Below are positions 21,164-30,474 of a stretch of 64,000 bases of DNA, in pieces. The stretch's first letter is position 1, and each line of letters starts with the position of its first letter. Origin of the DNA: Gautieria morchelliformis (taxonomy: Eukaryota; Basidiomycota; Agaricomycetes; Gomphales; Gomphaceae); the NCBI GenBank assembly GCA_015179125.1, contig WHVA01000013.1, positions 485,248 through 549,247 on the forward strand, written 5' to 3'. The notes beneath the pieces were generated by a model, which saw nothing but the letters and a program-made list of their open reading frames with translations, made no database searches and was not told the DNA's origin. The translations under genes and the position numbers were made by a program.

Positions 21164-21737
21164 CCAAGTAGCACGTTGTGGAAGTTTAAACATGACTTAA
21201 GCACAGGCCTGAATTCCGAAGACATAATAAGACTAGGTCGAAACAGGCGTCAAGGGACTCGGACGATGTATGGGCGGATGCATCGACAAGTCTCAGCGGA
21301 GACGATGCCAAAGCAGACGGTCGTAAGTTAACAGTGTGACCTGTGGACCCGAAGCTAAACGATGCTATGCCTGAACAGCTGGAGGATCGACGGCAGAACC
21401 TCCACTGCCCGCCGCCAACCAGCCCTCAAGTAAGTACGTTGCTTCGTTACGCGTAAGCCTCGGTGGTGAGGACCGCCGCGTTGCAAAGGTGCGGTCCAAG
21501 AAATGGAACCACCATCGGTCTTATTCGAGTCATAGTCCTGTAGTACTCCAAACCATTCGTGATAGTTCGTCTCGCTACGATCTCCTGAACTGCAGTAACT
21601 TCTGCTGAGTGACCGAGTTCTGTGTCACCTCGGCCGCTTTGTGGTGCGACTGGGCATGCATCATCGCCAGAGGCGAAAGCACTCACCCCGACTCTAGCGT
21701 CAACCTCGAGTGAGCTGGCATCGAGAAACTGCGTCTC

Positions 21738-21985
21738 CGGCGGTAGCTTGGGTAGCTACCCCTGCCCGTTGGACAGTGTTGTCGAATAGCATCATTTAGT
21801 TACTGAGATAGGGCTGACCTATTTACCCTCGGATCGTTCGAAGTATCTTTAAAGTGACGTCCTGTGGAGTGCATGAGGTTGGGTCCGCCGTACCATTTAT
21901 CTGCTCAAGCATAGGCACTGCTGAGGGTGTAACCATACAATGATCATAGAGTTGATGAGAAATTCATTGACTTCGAATTCTACCG
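21738..21985 (+). repeat. Diverged dispersed repeat, copy 2
   Basis: Homologous to 14,150-14,400 in the same orientation (shared GACGTCCTGTGGAGTG, GCTGAGGGTGTAACCA, TGATCATAG). Ends could not be defined. Confidence 0.7.
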
Positions 21986-22596
21986 GGCTGGGCAACCAAG
22001 CACAGATACGGGGAACTAACCCGAGAGAAAACTTTGCATTTGGTACGACAGCTGTGGCAAAATCGCTCGAGCATTGGTTTACGGATGTGACAACAGAGAA
22101 GACAGAGTAAACCAAATGACAGATTGGTGGGTAGAAGCTCTGAAGTATGCAAACCACGAAATGACTACGGAAACTTGCTTCCCGGGGGAAAGGTACATAT
22201 CTCGATGGTGGAGGTGAGCCGCAAGGTGCCATGGAAACCCTCGCGTGACGGTGGAAGACAAATTGAAGACAAATCGAACATTGGTTCGATCAAGTGGAGA
22301 CGCCCGGTAGCCACGGAAAGCTTCCGCGGACGTCGCTACCATGCACAGCGTGTGACACCTTCGTCTTGACCATCCTCATTTCCCCAGGTGGGCAACGTAC
22401 CATAACACTCACCTGCATACTGCTGGCAGTTCACACTCCTTTCGTCTTCCTTTCGACTTCCAGTACATCCCTTGCCCACGCCAGCATTGCACCGGACGTC
22501 CTTCGTAACCCTTCCCACACACCCTGTGACCTCCTTGCCCACGCAACCCAGTTTGAACAGCCAGGCTGAACTACGCACCCCACAGACGAACTACAC

Positions 22597-23187
22597 GTGC
22601 ACAGACGCACCTGCCACTGGCCACTGGATCCATCACACCCCACCCACGCACCCATGCCCCGTCGCCCACCCCCATCCGCCCTCCTCCTCCACCATGGGCC
22701 CACGCCCCCCCGTTCGCAGCCGAAACACACACTCCCCGCATTGCCGCGGCCTGCCTTCTGCACCCCCAAAGACGGGTTCTCCGCTGCCAAGCTCCCCCTG
22801 CACCCCACGCGCGCGATGATCCCCGATGCACACGTGCCGCTCACACCCGCACCAGCAGCAACATCCACACACGCGCCCGCGCCCCGCTCCGCCGCTGGCA
22901 CGGCAGCAGCAGCATCTGCATCCTGGCTTTGGTCGTGGCTCCCCATGAGCTCAAGCTCCCCCGAAGCTGCAGCTGCAGAGCGCACCCGCCTGTTAAGCTC
23001 CCCGGGCTCGAGCCGCACGGCAAGCGTCGGTGGCACGAGCACTAACCACTCAGACGGAATCACCGGGCCCTGGAACCACTCGCGCTCCCTCAAGGAGGCG
23101 GAGAGCACGCTCGACGTCGACCGCATCGTGCGCGTGCCGCAGCCTGCTGCTGTGACGACAAGTCCGCTTTTGTCAAACGTATGGTAA
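22597..23187 (+). CDS. Hypothetical Ser/Pro/Ala-rich ORF
   Basis: A 196-codon plus-strand frame. The N-terminal half is Pro/His-rich. The C-terminal half (residues about 100-196) reads SSSPEAAAAERTRLLSSPGS, WNHSRSLKEAESTLDVDRIV and RVPQPAAVTTSPLLSNVW. The minus strand is also open over 280 codons because the region is C-rich. The better amino-acid balance of the plus-strand C-terminal half makes it the likelier coding strand, perhaps an exon of a disordered protein, but no family was recognised. Confidence 0.25.
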   Translation: MHRRTCHWPLDPSHPTHAPMPRRPPPSALLLHHGPTPPRSQPKHTLPALPRPAFCTPKDGFSAAKLPLHPTRAMIPDAHVPLTPAPAATSTHAPAPRSAAGTAAAASASWLWSWLPMSSSSPEAAAAERTRLLSSPGSSRTASVGGTSTNHSDGITGPWNHSRSLKEAESTLDVDRIVRVPQPAAVTTSPLLSNVW

Positions 23188-23621
23188 TTATGCCGAAGAC
23201 GATACAGGGAACATATACATCCCGGTGGTTTCCATATGTAGTTAGACCCAAATCGAACATATCCCGGTCTCATGTACGTGTCAAGTATGTATGCCTGTAT
23301 CTACGGGTAGGCCAAACAAACATTGAATGTATTGTCCGAAATAGTAAGTACTGCGCTAATACAGTGCAATGAAATTGAAGCAGGAAAAAGAAAACAGCAA
23401 ACAGAACCTGGATCAACGTTTGTTGCGCAGTCACGAAACGGAAACAACAAGGGAAACATACACGCAAGTAGAAACAGAAACAGAGGCGAACAGAACTCAA
23501 GTCCACAGTGCAGCCAACCTATTAGCCTTTTTTTCTTCTAAGATTTGGGTTAGGTGACCCCAGCCTCCCTCGGTAGGATAGGCGTTCCTAGCGTGTCTTC
23601 GTAGGTTAGGCGCTCCCGCTC
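23188..23621. other. Intergenic
   Basis: AT-rich, no gene recognised. It lies downstream of the 3' end of the GTPase gene. Confidence 0.4.
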
Positions 23622-26600
23622 CTAGGAAACGCTATTTTTCTCCGCGCTGCTCCACAGCCTGACCTGTATCTTGATTCTCTCGAGCGTCTCGAGCGCCTTT
23701 TGCCTCACACACGCCTGTCGCGGATCGTCGCGCGGACTCTCCCACAGCACGCTCATGCTCACCTCCACCTGCACAACGAACAATGTCATCAGACCCCGTG
23801 AACACAACGCCCAACGCACGCCACACAGCGTACCTTCTGCGACAGGTCCCCGAGCGCAGCATTCAGCGCGTCTCCAACCGAGTCTGCAGCATTGCTCAGG
23901 CGGTCGAGCAGCTTGTCCGCGCCGCCATTGAACACCTGGTTCCGCACCGTTGTTATAAAGTTGTGGAACACGGCCTGCAGAACGCGCCATCACGCGATGC
24001 ACACGCCCGCGAAGTGTTAGTCACTGGCGCCGCTGTGCGGTACGGGGGCAGCACGTACCTTCTGCCGCGCGACGGATCCGCGGCCCCATTCGTCAGAGGC
24101 CTGGGAGTAGCCCGGATGGAGCTGCCCCGCGAGGTGGGGCACGAGGCAGCGTGATACCTCCTTTTGGTTATTATTTAGGATGTCCCGCACGACCATCACG
24201 AGCGACTTCATCGCAACCTGTGGGAGGGGAGGAGACAGGCGATGCGTCAGAGGCGTGTCAATGGGGATGCAGGGATAGATACAAAAACTACGCACCTTGA
24301 CTTCCTCTAGCGCTGCCTCGCCTTGCTGCTTGGACCTGTCTTTGAGGCCTGGCGCGGCAGAGTTTTCGACCTCTTTGAGGAGCTTAGAGACGATGCTCAT
24401 GGCTTGAGCCTCGAAGGAGGCAAATAGATCGGCTTCGAAGACCTTGTGCGACCTGCGTGAGTGCCTATACATATAACGATACGAAACGCGGTTTACCCTT
24501 GCCCAGCTTCATACAGGACAACATCAGCGAACGCCTCTGTGCAAACGATGGACGACGCACCTCGACGCAATGTTCTTCGTCAACGGATGGATCAGCTCGG
24601 AGTTCAGGCAGCGACGGAATGAGCCATCCCTCTGTATCGGAATGTCAGCTGGGTGTCAGATCAAGCAAGGAACATACGCGAAGAGTGGCACGGTACGTCT
24701 TCCAATGCATAGACGCCGCAAACTCATCCGACGTCATTACTGCCATCGCAGCGGCCTACAATACCGATCAGTCACACCATCACGACAAAGGAACCTCCAC
24801 CCACATTGGTCGCACCCGCCTGAAGTTTTTCATTCAGACCGTCCTCGAACTTACCCTTGAGCTCCACCACCACCTCGTCCACTATGCTCCCAAAGTCCTG
24901 CGATGGAGCGAGTTAGCGAGCATTTCACCGGTACAGGGACAAGAAAGGACCTTGGTAAGGCGGGGAATGATGCCAATTGGCTCGCCGAGAATGTTGACCT
25001 TGTGGGTCTGGCTTTTCTTCTTCGCGTGGAAGGTCCCGTCCTCGGCCATGTTCCACGCATCCTGGCGCAACCACGCGAACGGATCGATCATGTCCTCCTC
25101 TTCACCGTCGTCTTCTTCGTTGTCTTCCATCTGGCTCTGCCACATCTCACGAAGAGCAACACGGTCTGTTTCCTTCACCTCGGTAATGCCCTTGACATAG
25201 CTCATCACTGAGGCGATAAATGTGTGCAGATGCGCAAGGAACGTCCTCGCTGCACGCTCTCGAGAAGACACGGTCAGAGACTGACACCACTCTGTCGGAC
25301 CAAAATGAGAGATTGGACGTGGTGCGTGCGTAGGAACAAACCTTGTAAGTCTGGGATACCCGTGTTCACGACATCTGTGAAGCACGTGGGTTTTCCATCG
25401 CCTTTGACTTGCTCTGTATGAGAAGGTTAATTCAGGGTCAACATCGAGACGCCACGCTACGAACTCGTAATTCGAATGTAGTCGCGGGCAGATACGCAGA
25501 AGGTGGGCAGGTCGATGTCGTCGTAATCTGCAAGACAGAGGTTGTGAGTAAGCTTGGCCTATCTATGTGAGCGGCCACAGGACAGACTCCGAATTTGCTG
25601 CGTGGGATCAAAACTTTCAGGGTCGCGCTCCTGGGCCTCTGCCTCATCGATCTCTCTCAATCCGGTGCGGAAGTCTTCTTTGAGTCCGTCCCGCGAGAAC
25701 TCAGAGCGCTTCAAAGAGCATATACCGTTCTTCTCAGTCTGCGCCTTGGCAAGTCTGTCCTTGGCATTGATCATCTCATCACCGGCCTTCTTCTTTCCCA
25801 ATTTCTGGGACAAGTGAGTTAGCCATTCGTGCAGGGGCTTAACATATTCAAACCTCGCTGCTAAGCCTTGTTCTGAGAGTTTTGATAGTATTCGTAGTTT
25901 CTTCAATCTTGGCTTTGAGGGATTCCTCCGTGACTTCTTCTTCAACTTCCATGGCATCCTCGTTCTCATCGGATTCAACGTTAGAGTTCTCATCGTCGTC
26001 CGACCCTGAGTTCGAGCTCTTAGAATCAGAGTCAGCATCAGAACTAGAGTCAGAGTCGCTGGCATCCTCGATTTCGTCTTCGTCGTCGATAAAATCATCT
26101 TCCTCTTCCTCTTCGTCGTCTAACTCATCACTTTCCGACCCTTCATCGTCGGCGTCACTCTTTCTGCGTTTTGGAGACCTTTTGCTTTTGGAGGCAGCGC
26201 GCTTACGCTTCCCTAGGCTGAGAGAGCTCGACTTCCGTGCAGTAGCTGCTTTACCCGTGAGCGTAGGCTGGAACGATTCGCCACTTTGGAGGGCTTTGAG
26301 ATGCTTGCGATATTCATTACCAACAGCACGGACGTCTTTGAGCTCTTTTTCAGTGGCTGAATTGAATACAGTGAGTAGCGGCTCATCCCATAAGCTGGGG
26401 ATACCAACCTTTAACAGCTCGGTCAGCGGCAGCTTTGTTGTTCTTCCACTTCTTCTGGCCATCCTTGATCACACTTATCTTCTTTTCAACTCCTTCGATA
26501 TCCTCATCATCTTCGAGTTTCAGGGCCCGAATAACTTCCGAGCACGAGATATCGTCCGCCTTGGTGGCGATGAACGTAATAGCAGAGTCGTCGTAGCTGT

Positions 26601-28431
26601 ACGACCAACTTGATTATGCTCTCAATGACCAGGCTGCGGTACTTACTTGCCGTCTAGAGAAGAGAACCTGCTCGTTAGAGGGGGGCACGACAAGAAAATA
26701 TATTACATACCCATCTTTAGCTGTATTTTGAAAGCATCTCCTAGGAGGCCTGGTGGTGCACGAAATGAATAGACAACGACAGGCATGGAGAAATAATATT
26801 AGGCGCACCTTTGGCAGTGCGATCATCGACGGCCCTCGTAATGGGCGCTAGGACCCAAATACAATCGCACTTCTTCATATAATCCCTGCAGATGTTGCTT
26901 CTGGCCGCGTTGGCATCGGCGACACCAGGAAGATCGACCAATATAGCACCGGCAGAGAGCGCCGTTGACTGGCATTTGATAACAACTTGACGAATGAGGG
27001 GCCACAGCGCCGGGTCGTTGTCCGTGACTCCGTTGAAGTCCTTCTTTTCGCCGTCTTTGTCATTCTTGCCCTTCTTCTTGTCCTTCTTTTTATCGTCCTT
27101 GCCTTTCTTTCCCTTCTTCTGGCCGCGCTTCTGGTCTTTAGAATCGATGTACTTAGATATCTCGACAGCAAATGCCTTGGAATCCTTCGAGCAAATGTGC
27201 TTGGTCGTACTGAGGTATCCAGAGATAACGGGATCGCGCATTATAACTTGATCCACTGTCATTCTCGCGAGCTGGTCCTGGTCGATAGAGGGATAAACAG
27301 CATGAACCTGTATGATGTAATTCTCAGCCACAGCATGGTCTACCGGCAGAGCACCAAGCTTTCACCTTATGCCAAGCCACGCCAGCTTCACTACGGAGAT
27401 CAGTAGCCCTCCGAACATTCCCGCCTTCGTCGACGAGATCATCAAGAAGAACCTCAAGCTCTTCTCTCCATTCATTCAATGTCAGGAAGGAAACGTCTGC
27501 ATCAATGGTGGGCTTGTCATGATAGGCAATCTCGGTGACTACGGCAGTACAAGCTGTATGGAGTGAATAAATCAAAATTTATCTAAATAGGGGCAAGTCT
27601 GCACGAACCCCGCATGCCGCTAGTGGGAACGATGTTGTCTAATTACTGCGTCGATAAAAGACCTGCAATGCCAAAAGAATAGCTCACCGTCAAGAATAGC
27701 ATTGAGCAGTGAGGATTTGCCCACCCCAGTGGCTGGAGTAGTCATATTATACAATGTGCCGCTGATAAACACGGAAGACACACCTCCGCAGACAGCAATT
27801 AAAGTGGTGGGTGCTGCCTGATTTTCTAAGCCGGCGACCTCGCGCAGCCACACCTCCTTTCGCATTCTGCTTCCCAACTCGAGCTTCATGATGTTGTTTT
27901 TAATAGTCTTGACCATGCCTACACCTTGTAGTAGGGCCATCTCTGGAGTGTATGCGATCTCTTGCACAGATGCATATGTCGTGTACAGAGGTCCAGATGG
28001 CTGTAGCGATGCTGGCTTGGGCGCGGGTACGGTAGACTGTTCGACACGCTCATGTGACCCCTGGCCCGCAGTCTGCTGCGATGGATTGTTGTAAACCTGC
28101 CCTGCTGCTGCTCCGGAAGCATGTGGAACAGCATCAGGCTATGGGGTGGGACTGTCAAAGACAGCACGACAGCACTATAAACACACCCACATCGAGAGGC
28201 TCTGGCTTCACAACGCGCCGGTTGGCAGATATAGTAGCTTGCACCTGCCAAGCGGCTGAGACGCCGAGTGGATTGATACGACAATCGACGGGCTCTAGCT
28301 TGACGCGCTGCCAATAGGTCGAATTCGAACGCGTCGAGGTACAGGCGACGCGATCGAACGCGTCAGATATTGATAGAACTGTCGGCGGTTGCGAAGCTCA
28401 CATTGGAAGTCATGCTATTTTCGGGATCCAT
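23622..28431 (-). CDS. SLIP-GC-like nuclear large (dynamin-type) GTPase
   Basis: A multi-exon minus-strand gene. I place the start at ATG 28,429-28,431: MDPENSMTSN, a GTGAGC donor, a CTGAC branch-like site and a GGCAG acceptor lead in frame to RVKLEPVDCRINPLGVSAAW. Further exons give YTTYASVQEIAYTPEMALLQ, an intron splitting IAVCG from the P-loop ATGVGKSSLLNAIL (G1), then G3 VDLPGVADANAARSNICRDY and WVLAPITRAVDDRTAK. A Lys-rich insert (27,040-27,130) lies before G3. Downstream are a basic/acidic Asp-Glu-Ser-rich segment (about 25,960-26,220), helical stalk segments, and a C-terminal end with FHNFITTVRNQVFNGGADKL, spliced to EVSMSVLWESPRDD and ending RLWSSAEKNSVS. G3 and surroundings fit SLIP-GC nuclear GTPases. 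VKLE and VKPE near the N-terminus match the SUMO consensus (inference). The gene appears intact. Confidence 0.75.
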
Positions 28432-28779
28432 GAGCTAATAGCGTATACGCGTGATTTCTGAGCCTGGTTCTCGTGGGAGTTTGGAGGTGATGATACGCGT
28501 CTTATTACCTAATGTCGCCAATAGTGATCTGCGTCAATTTGCGAAGTCAACACCCTATGAAGCCCACAACTATCACAGTACAAACCGCCAGCAGTGAAGC
28601 ATTTACTGCAATTTTCAAGTGCACGGTTGAGTTGGCAACGGCCAGGCTTTGTTCTCTTCTTCAGTTTGCCAAATTTACAGGTGAAAGGTTTGGAAAGATG
28701 CTACCAATGCAAATTATAGGCCTTTCAGGTGTAGTATTGGCTGCGCAATGTGAGTCATATACTTGTGATGTAGGGCATG
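28432..28779. other. Promoter-side intergenic of GTPase gene
   Basis: No gene recognised between the GTPase start and the copia/LTR chimera. It presumably holds the GTPase promoter. Confidence 0.4.
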
Positions 28780-29080
28780 AGCATGTTCAAATTTCGAGAA
28801 ATATTACATTCGACGAAAACAACAATAATCTCTATCCTATCCTGGATAATGACAATGATGACAGTACTACGGCACCGCTCGAGGGGGAGCACTCACCGCG
28901 TGAGCATGTGCCGGACCCGATCCCATCTACCCCGCAGATGTCATCACCCCAGACGACACCCGTTCCTGATCCACCTGAACAAGCGCCAGCTCCCGGTGTA
29001 ATATCGTGTATTAGTGAACACAGCGAATGCCTGAATAACTTGTGCGAATAAGTATGCCGTTCGGCGAATAGGTGAACCAA
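28780..29080 (+). pseudogene. Copia integrase-linker fragment fused to chromovirus LTR
   Basis: Same 301 bp as 9,505-9,805. It encodes HVQISRNITFDENNNNLYPI and the acidic/Pro-rich linker, then the TGTAATATCGTG... tail. At 29,080/29,081 it switches without a gap to the middle of the chromovirus LTR (AGCCTTGCCAGCGC), where the intact LTR has ...TTATGT instead. The junction has only AA as possible microhomology. Confidence 0.9.
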
Positions 29081-29296
29081 AGCCTTGCCAGCGCTATAAG
29101 ACTGTAGCCCGTGTGGTGGTGTTTCCTCAGCTTGATCTCTGAGGATACCCACTACACAGGCAAGTCCCCATGTATCTATCGTTGGTAGAGTTATAAACTG
29201 AGGATACCCACTACACAGTTGGTCATTGTCCTAGTATCGGCTCTTATCTCCTTGAGTATCTTTGGTTGTGGCTTCGTCATTAGTGTTGCCCTCACA
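29081..29296 (+). repeat. Truncated 5' LTR of chromovirus A
   Basis: It matches 34,686-34,902 of the 3' LTR almost exactly and ends GTTGCCCTCACA. The first approximately 193 bp of the LTR, with the VNTR, are missing and replaced by the copia segment. Confidence 0.9.
29094..29138 (+). promoter_or_regulatory. LTR core promoter and transcript start (inferred)
   Basis: A TATA-like CTATAAG at 29,094-29,100 lies about 34 nt before AGCTTGATCT (29,129-29,138). That 10-mer is the exact reverse complement of the bases just after the LTR, as expected if it is the 5' end of the RNA and folds back as primer (Tf1/sushi-type). Confidence 0.55.
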
Positions 29297-29309
29297 GAAG
29301 ATCAAGCTC
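29297..29309 (+). promoter_or_regulatory. Putative self-priming primer-binding site
   Basis: Reads GAAGATCAAGCTC directly after the LTR. Its AGATCAAGCT is complementary to LTR bases 29,129-29,138. It does not begin with TGG, so a tRNA 3'-end primer is unlikely. Confidence 0.55.
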
Positions 29310-29356
29310 ATAGGACGACCCCACACACTTTTCTTAACCAGCCTTCATCTCAGCCT

Positions 29357-30463
29357 ATGGCAGACCAACTCCCAGACGCATACTGGGACGCCCTGGGTGA
29401 CCATGGGCCATTTCTTCGAGGCCTCCTTTCCAGCCAAGCACAGCAGTTGCAGTAACTTCAACTGCAGAATCAGGAACTGCACAATCAGATTGCTAATGTT
29501 CACGACCACTTAGCCAATGCTGCCACCAACGCTGCTGTTGCTGCTGCTCAAGCCCTTGTGCCCTCAGTACCTCACAGTGTCCCTCCATCTACTCGCTCTA
29601 TCAAAGCAGCAGAACCGGAGGAGTTCAATGGAGACCGTGCAGAGACTGAAGGGTTTATCAGGTCTATCAAGTTGTCCATCGCTGTCCAGCCAGCATCCTT
29701 CCCAGATGAACGCACAAAGATCCTATACGCTCTTTCCTTCATGACGGGAGGCTCTGCGGAGATATGGGCACACAACGAGACACAGGCTGTCATTGATGGC
29801 ACCTCCTCTATATCCACTCTGGAGGGGTTTATTAAACGTGTGGAGGAGGCCTTTGGTGACCCAGATCGTGCCAGAACGGCTCGCACTAAGCTGCATGACC
29901 TTAGGATGGCGTCAGGAATGTTGGCAGATGAATACACGGCTCAATTTGAGATCCTGGCAGGCAGGACAGGCTTTAATGATAAGGCACTCGAGGATGCCTA
30001 TGCTCGTGGCCTTCCAGCAGGTATCCTTGACAAGATCCACGCCCAGCCCTTTCTTCCATCCAACCTCAAAGCCTGGAAGGAAGCAGCCTGTCAGATTGAC
30101 CACAATCATCGCCGTCTGTTAGAGGTCAGGAAGGCACAGACACCTCATGTCCCTAATCGCCCTCCTCCTGCCCGACCACTCCACACTCCTGCTATGGCTC
30201 CTGTTGCCACAGCATCACCCAGTAACGCGACACCTATGGACATTGACTCATCCCGCCGCCGCACCGAAACACGAACCTGCTACAACTGTAAGAGACCTGG
30301 TCACATTTCACCAGACTGTCCTGAACCTCGCAAGCCACAAATCCGTGCAAACCTCACAGAGGCAGACATTGCAGCAATTGTCTCTAAATCTGTAGCAGCG
30401 GCGATAGAGGAACGCAAAGAGAAGGTGGAAGCCCCTGTCCAAGAGGAAGGAAAGGGTTTTTAG
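29357..30463 (+). pseudogene. Chromovirus A gag with shared in-frame stop
   Basis: The likely original start is ATG 29,357 (MADQLPDAYWDALGDHGPFL). After SSQAQQLQ a TAA at 29,453-29,455 interrupts the frame, which then continues LQLQNQELHNQIANV (coiled-coil-like) to the next ATG at 29,558. From there 301 codons run to 30,463: capsid region with EEFNGDRAETEGFIRSIKLS and FGDPDRARTARTKLHDLR, and a CCHC knuckle CYNCKRPGHISPDC near the C-terminus. Copy B has the same TAA, so the stop predates their separation. Translation may start at the internal ATG or read through; which is used is unknown. Confidence 0.8.
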
Positions 30464-30474
30464 GCCAGTCAGCG

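Larger units (their letters stand above)
20241..22590. other. Gene-poor region with hairpins and a diverged repeat
   Basis: Short frames only. A 102-residue plus-strand frame (20,406-20,714) reads moderately complex protein (RLGGRWVINPEFYKHARYS) that I do not recognise. The region holds three separate fold-back structures (20,377-20,415; 20,783-20,908; 21,133-21,163) and repeat copy 2 (21,738-21,985), described separately. Confidence 0.4.

Noticed and set aside
22431-23273. 280-codon minus-strand ORF (Gly/Arg/Cys-rich)
   Set aside because: Complement of a C-rich stretch; composition and overlap with a more balanced plus-strand frame suggest it is a shadow.
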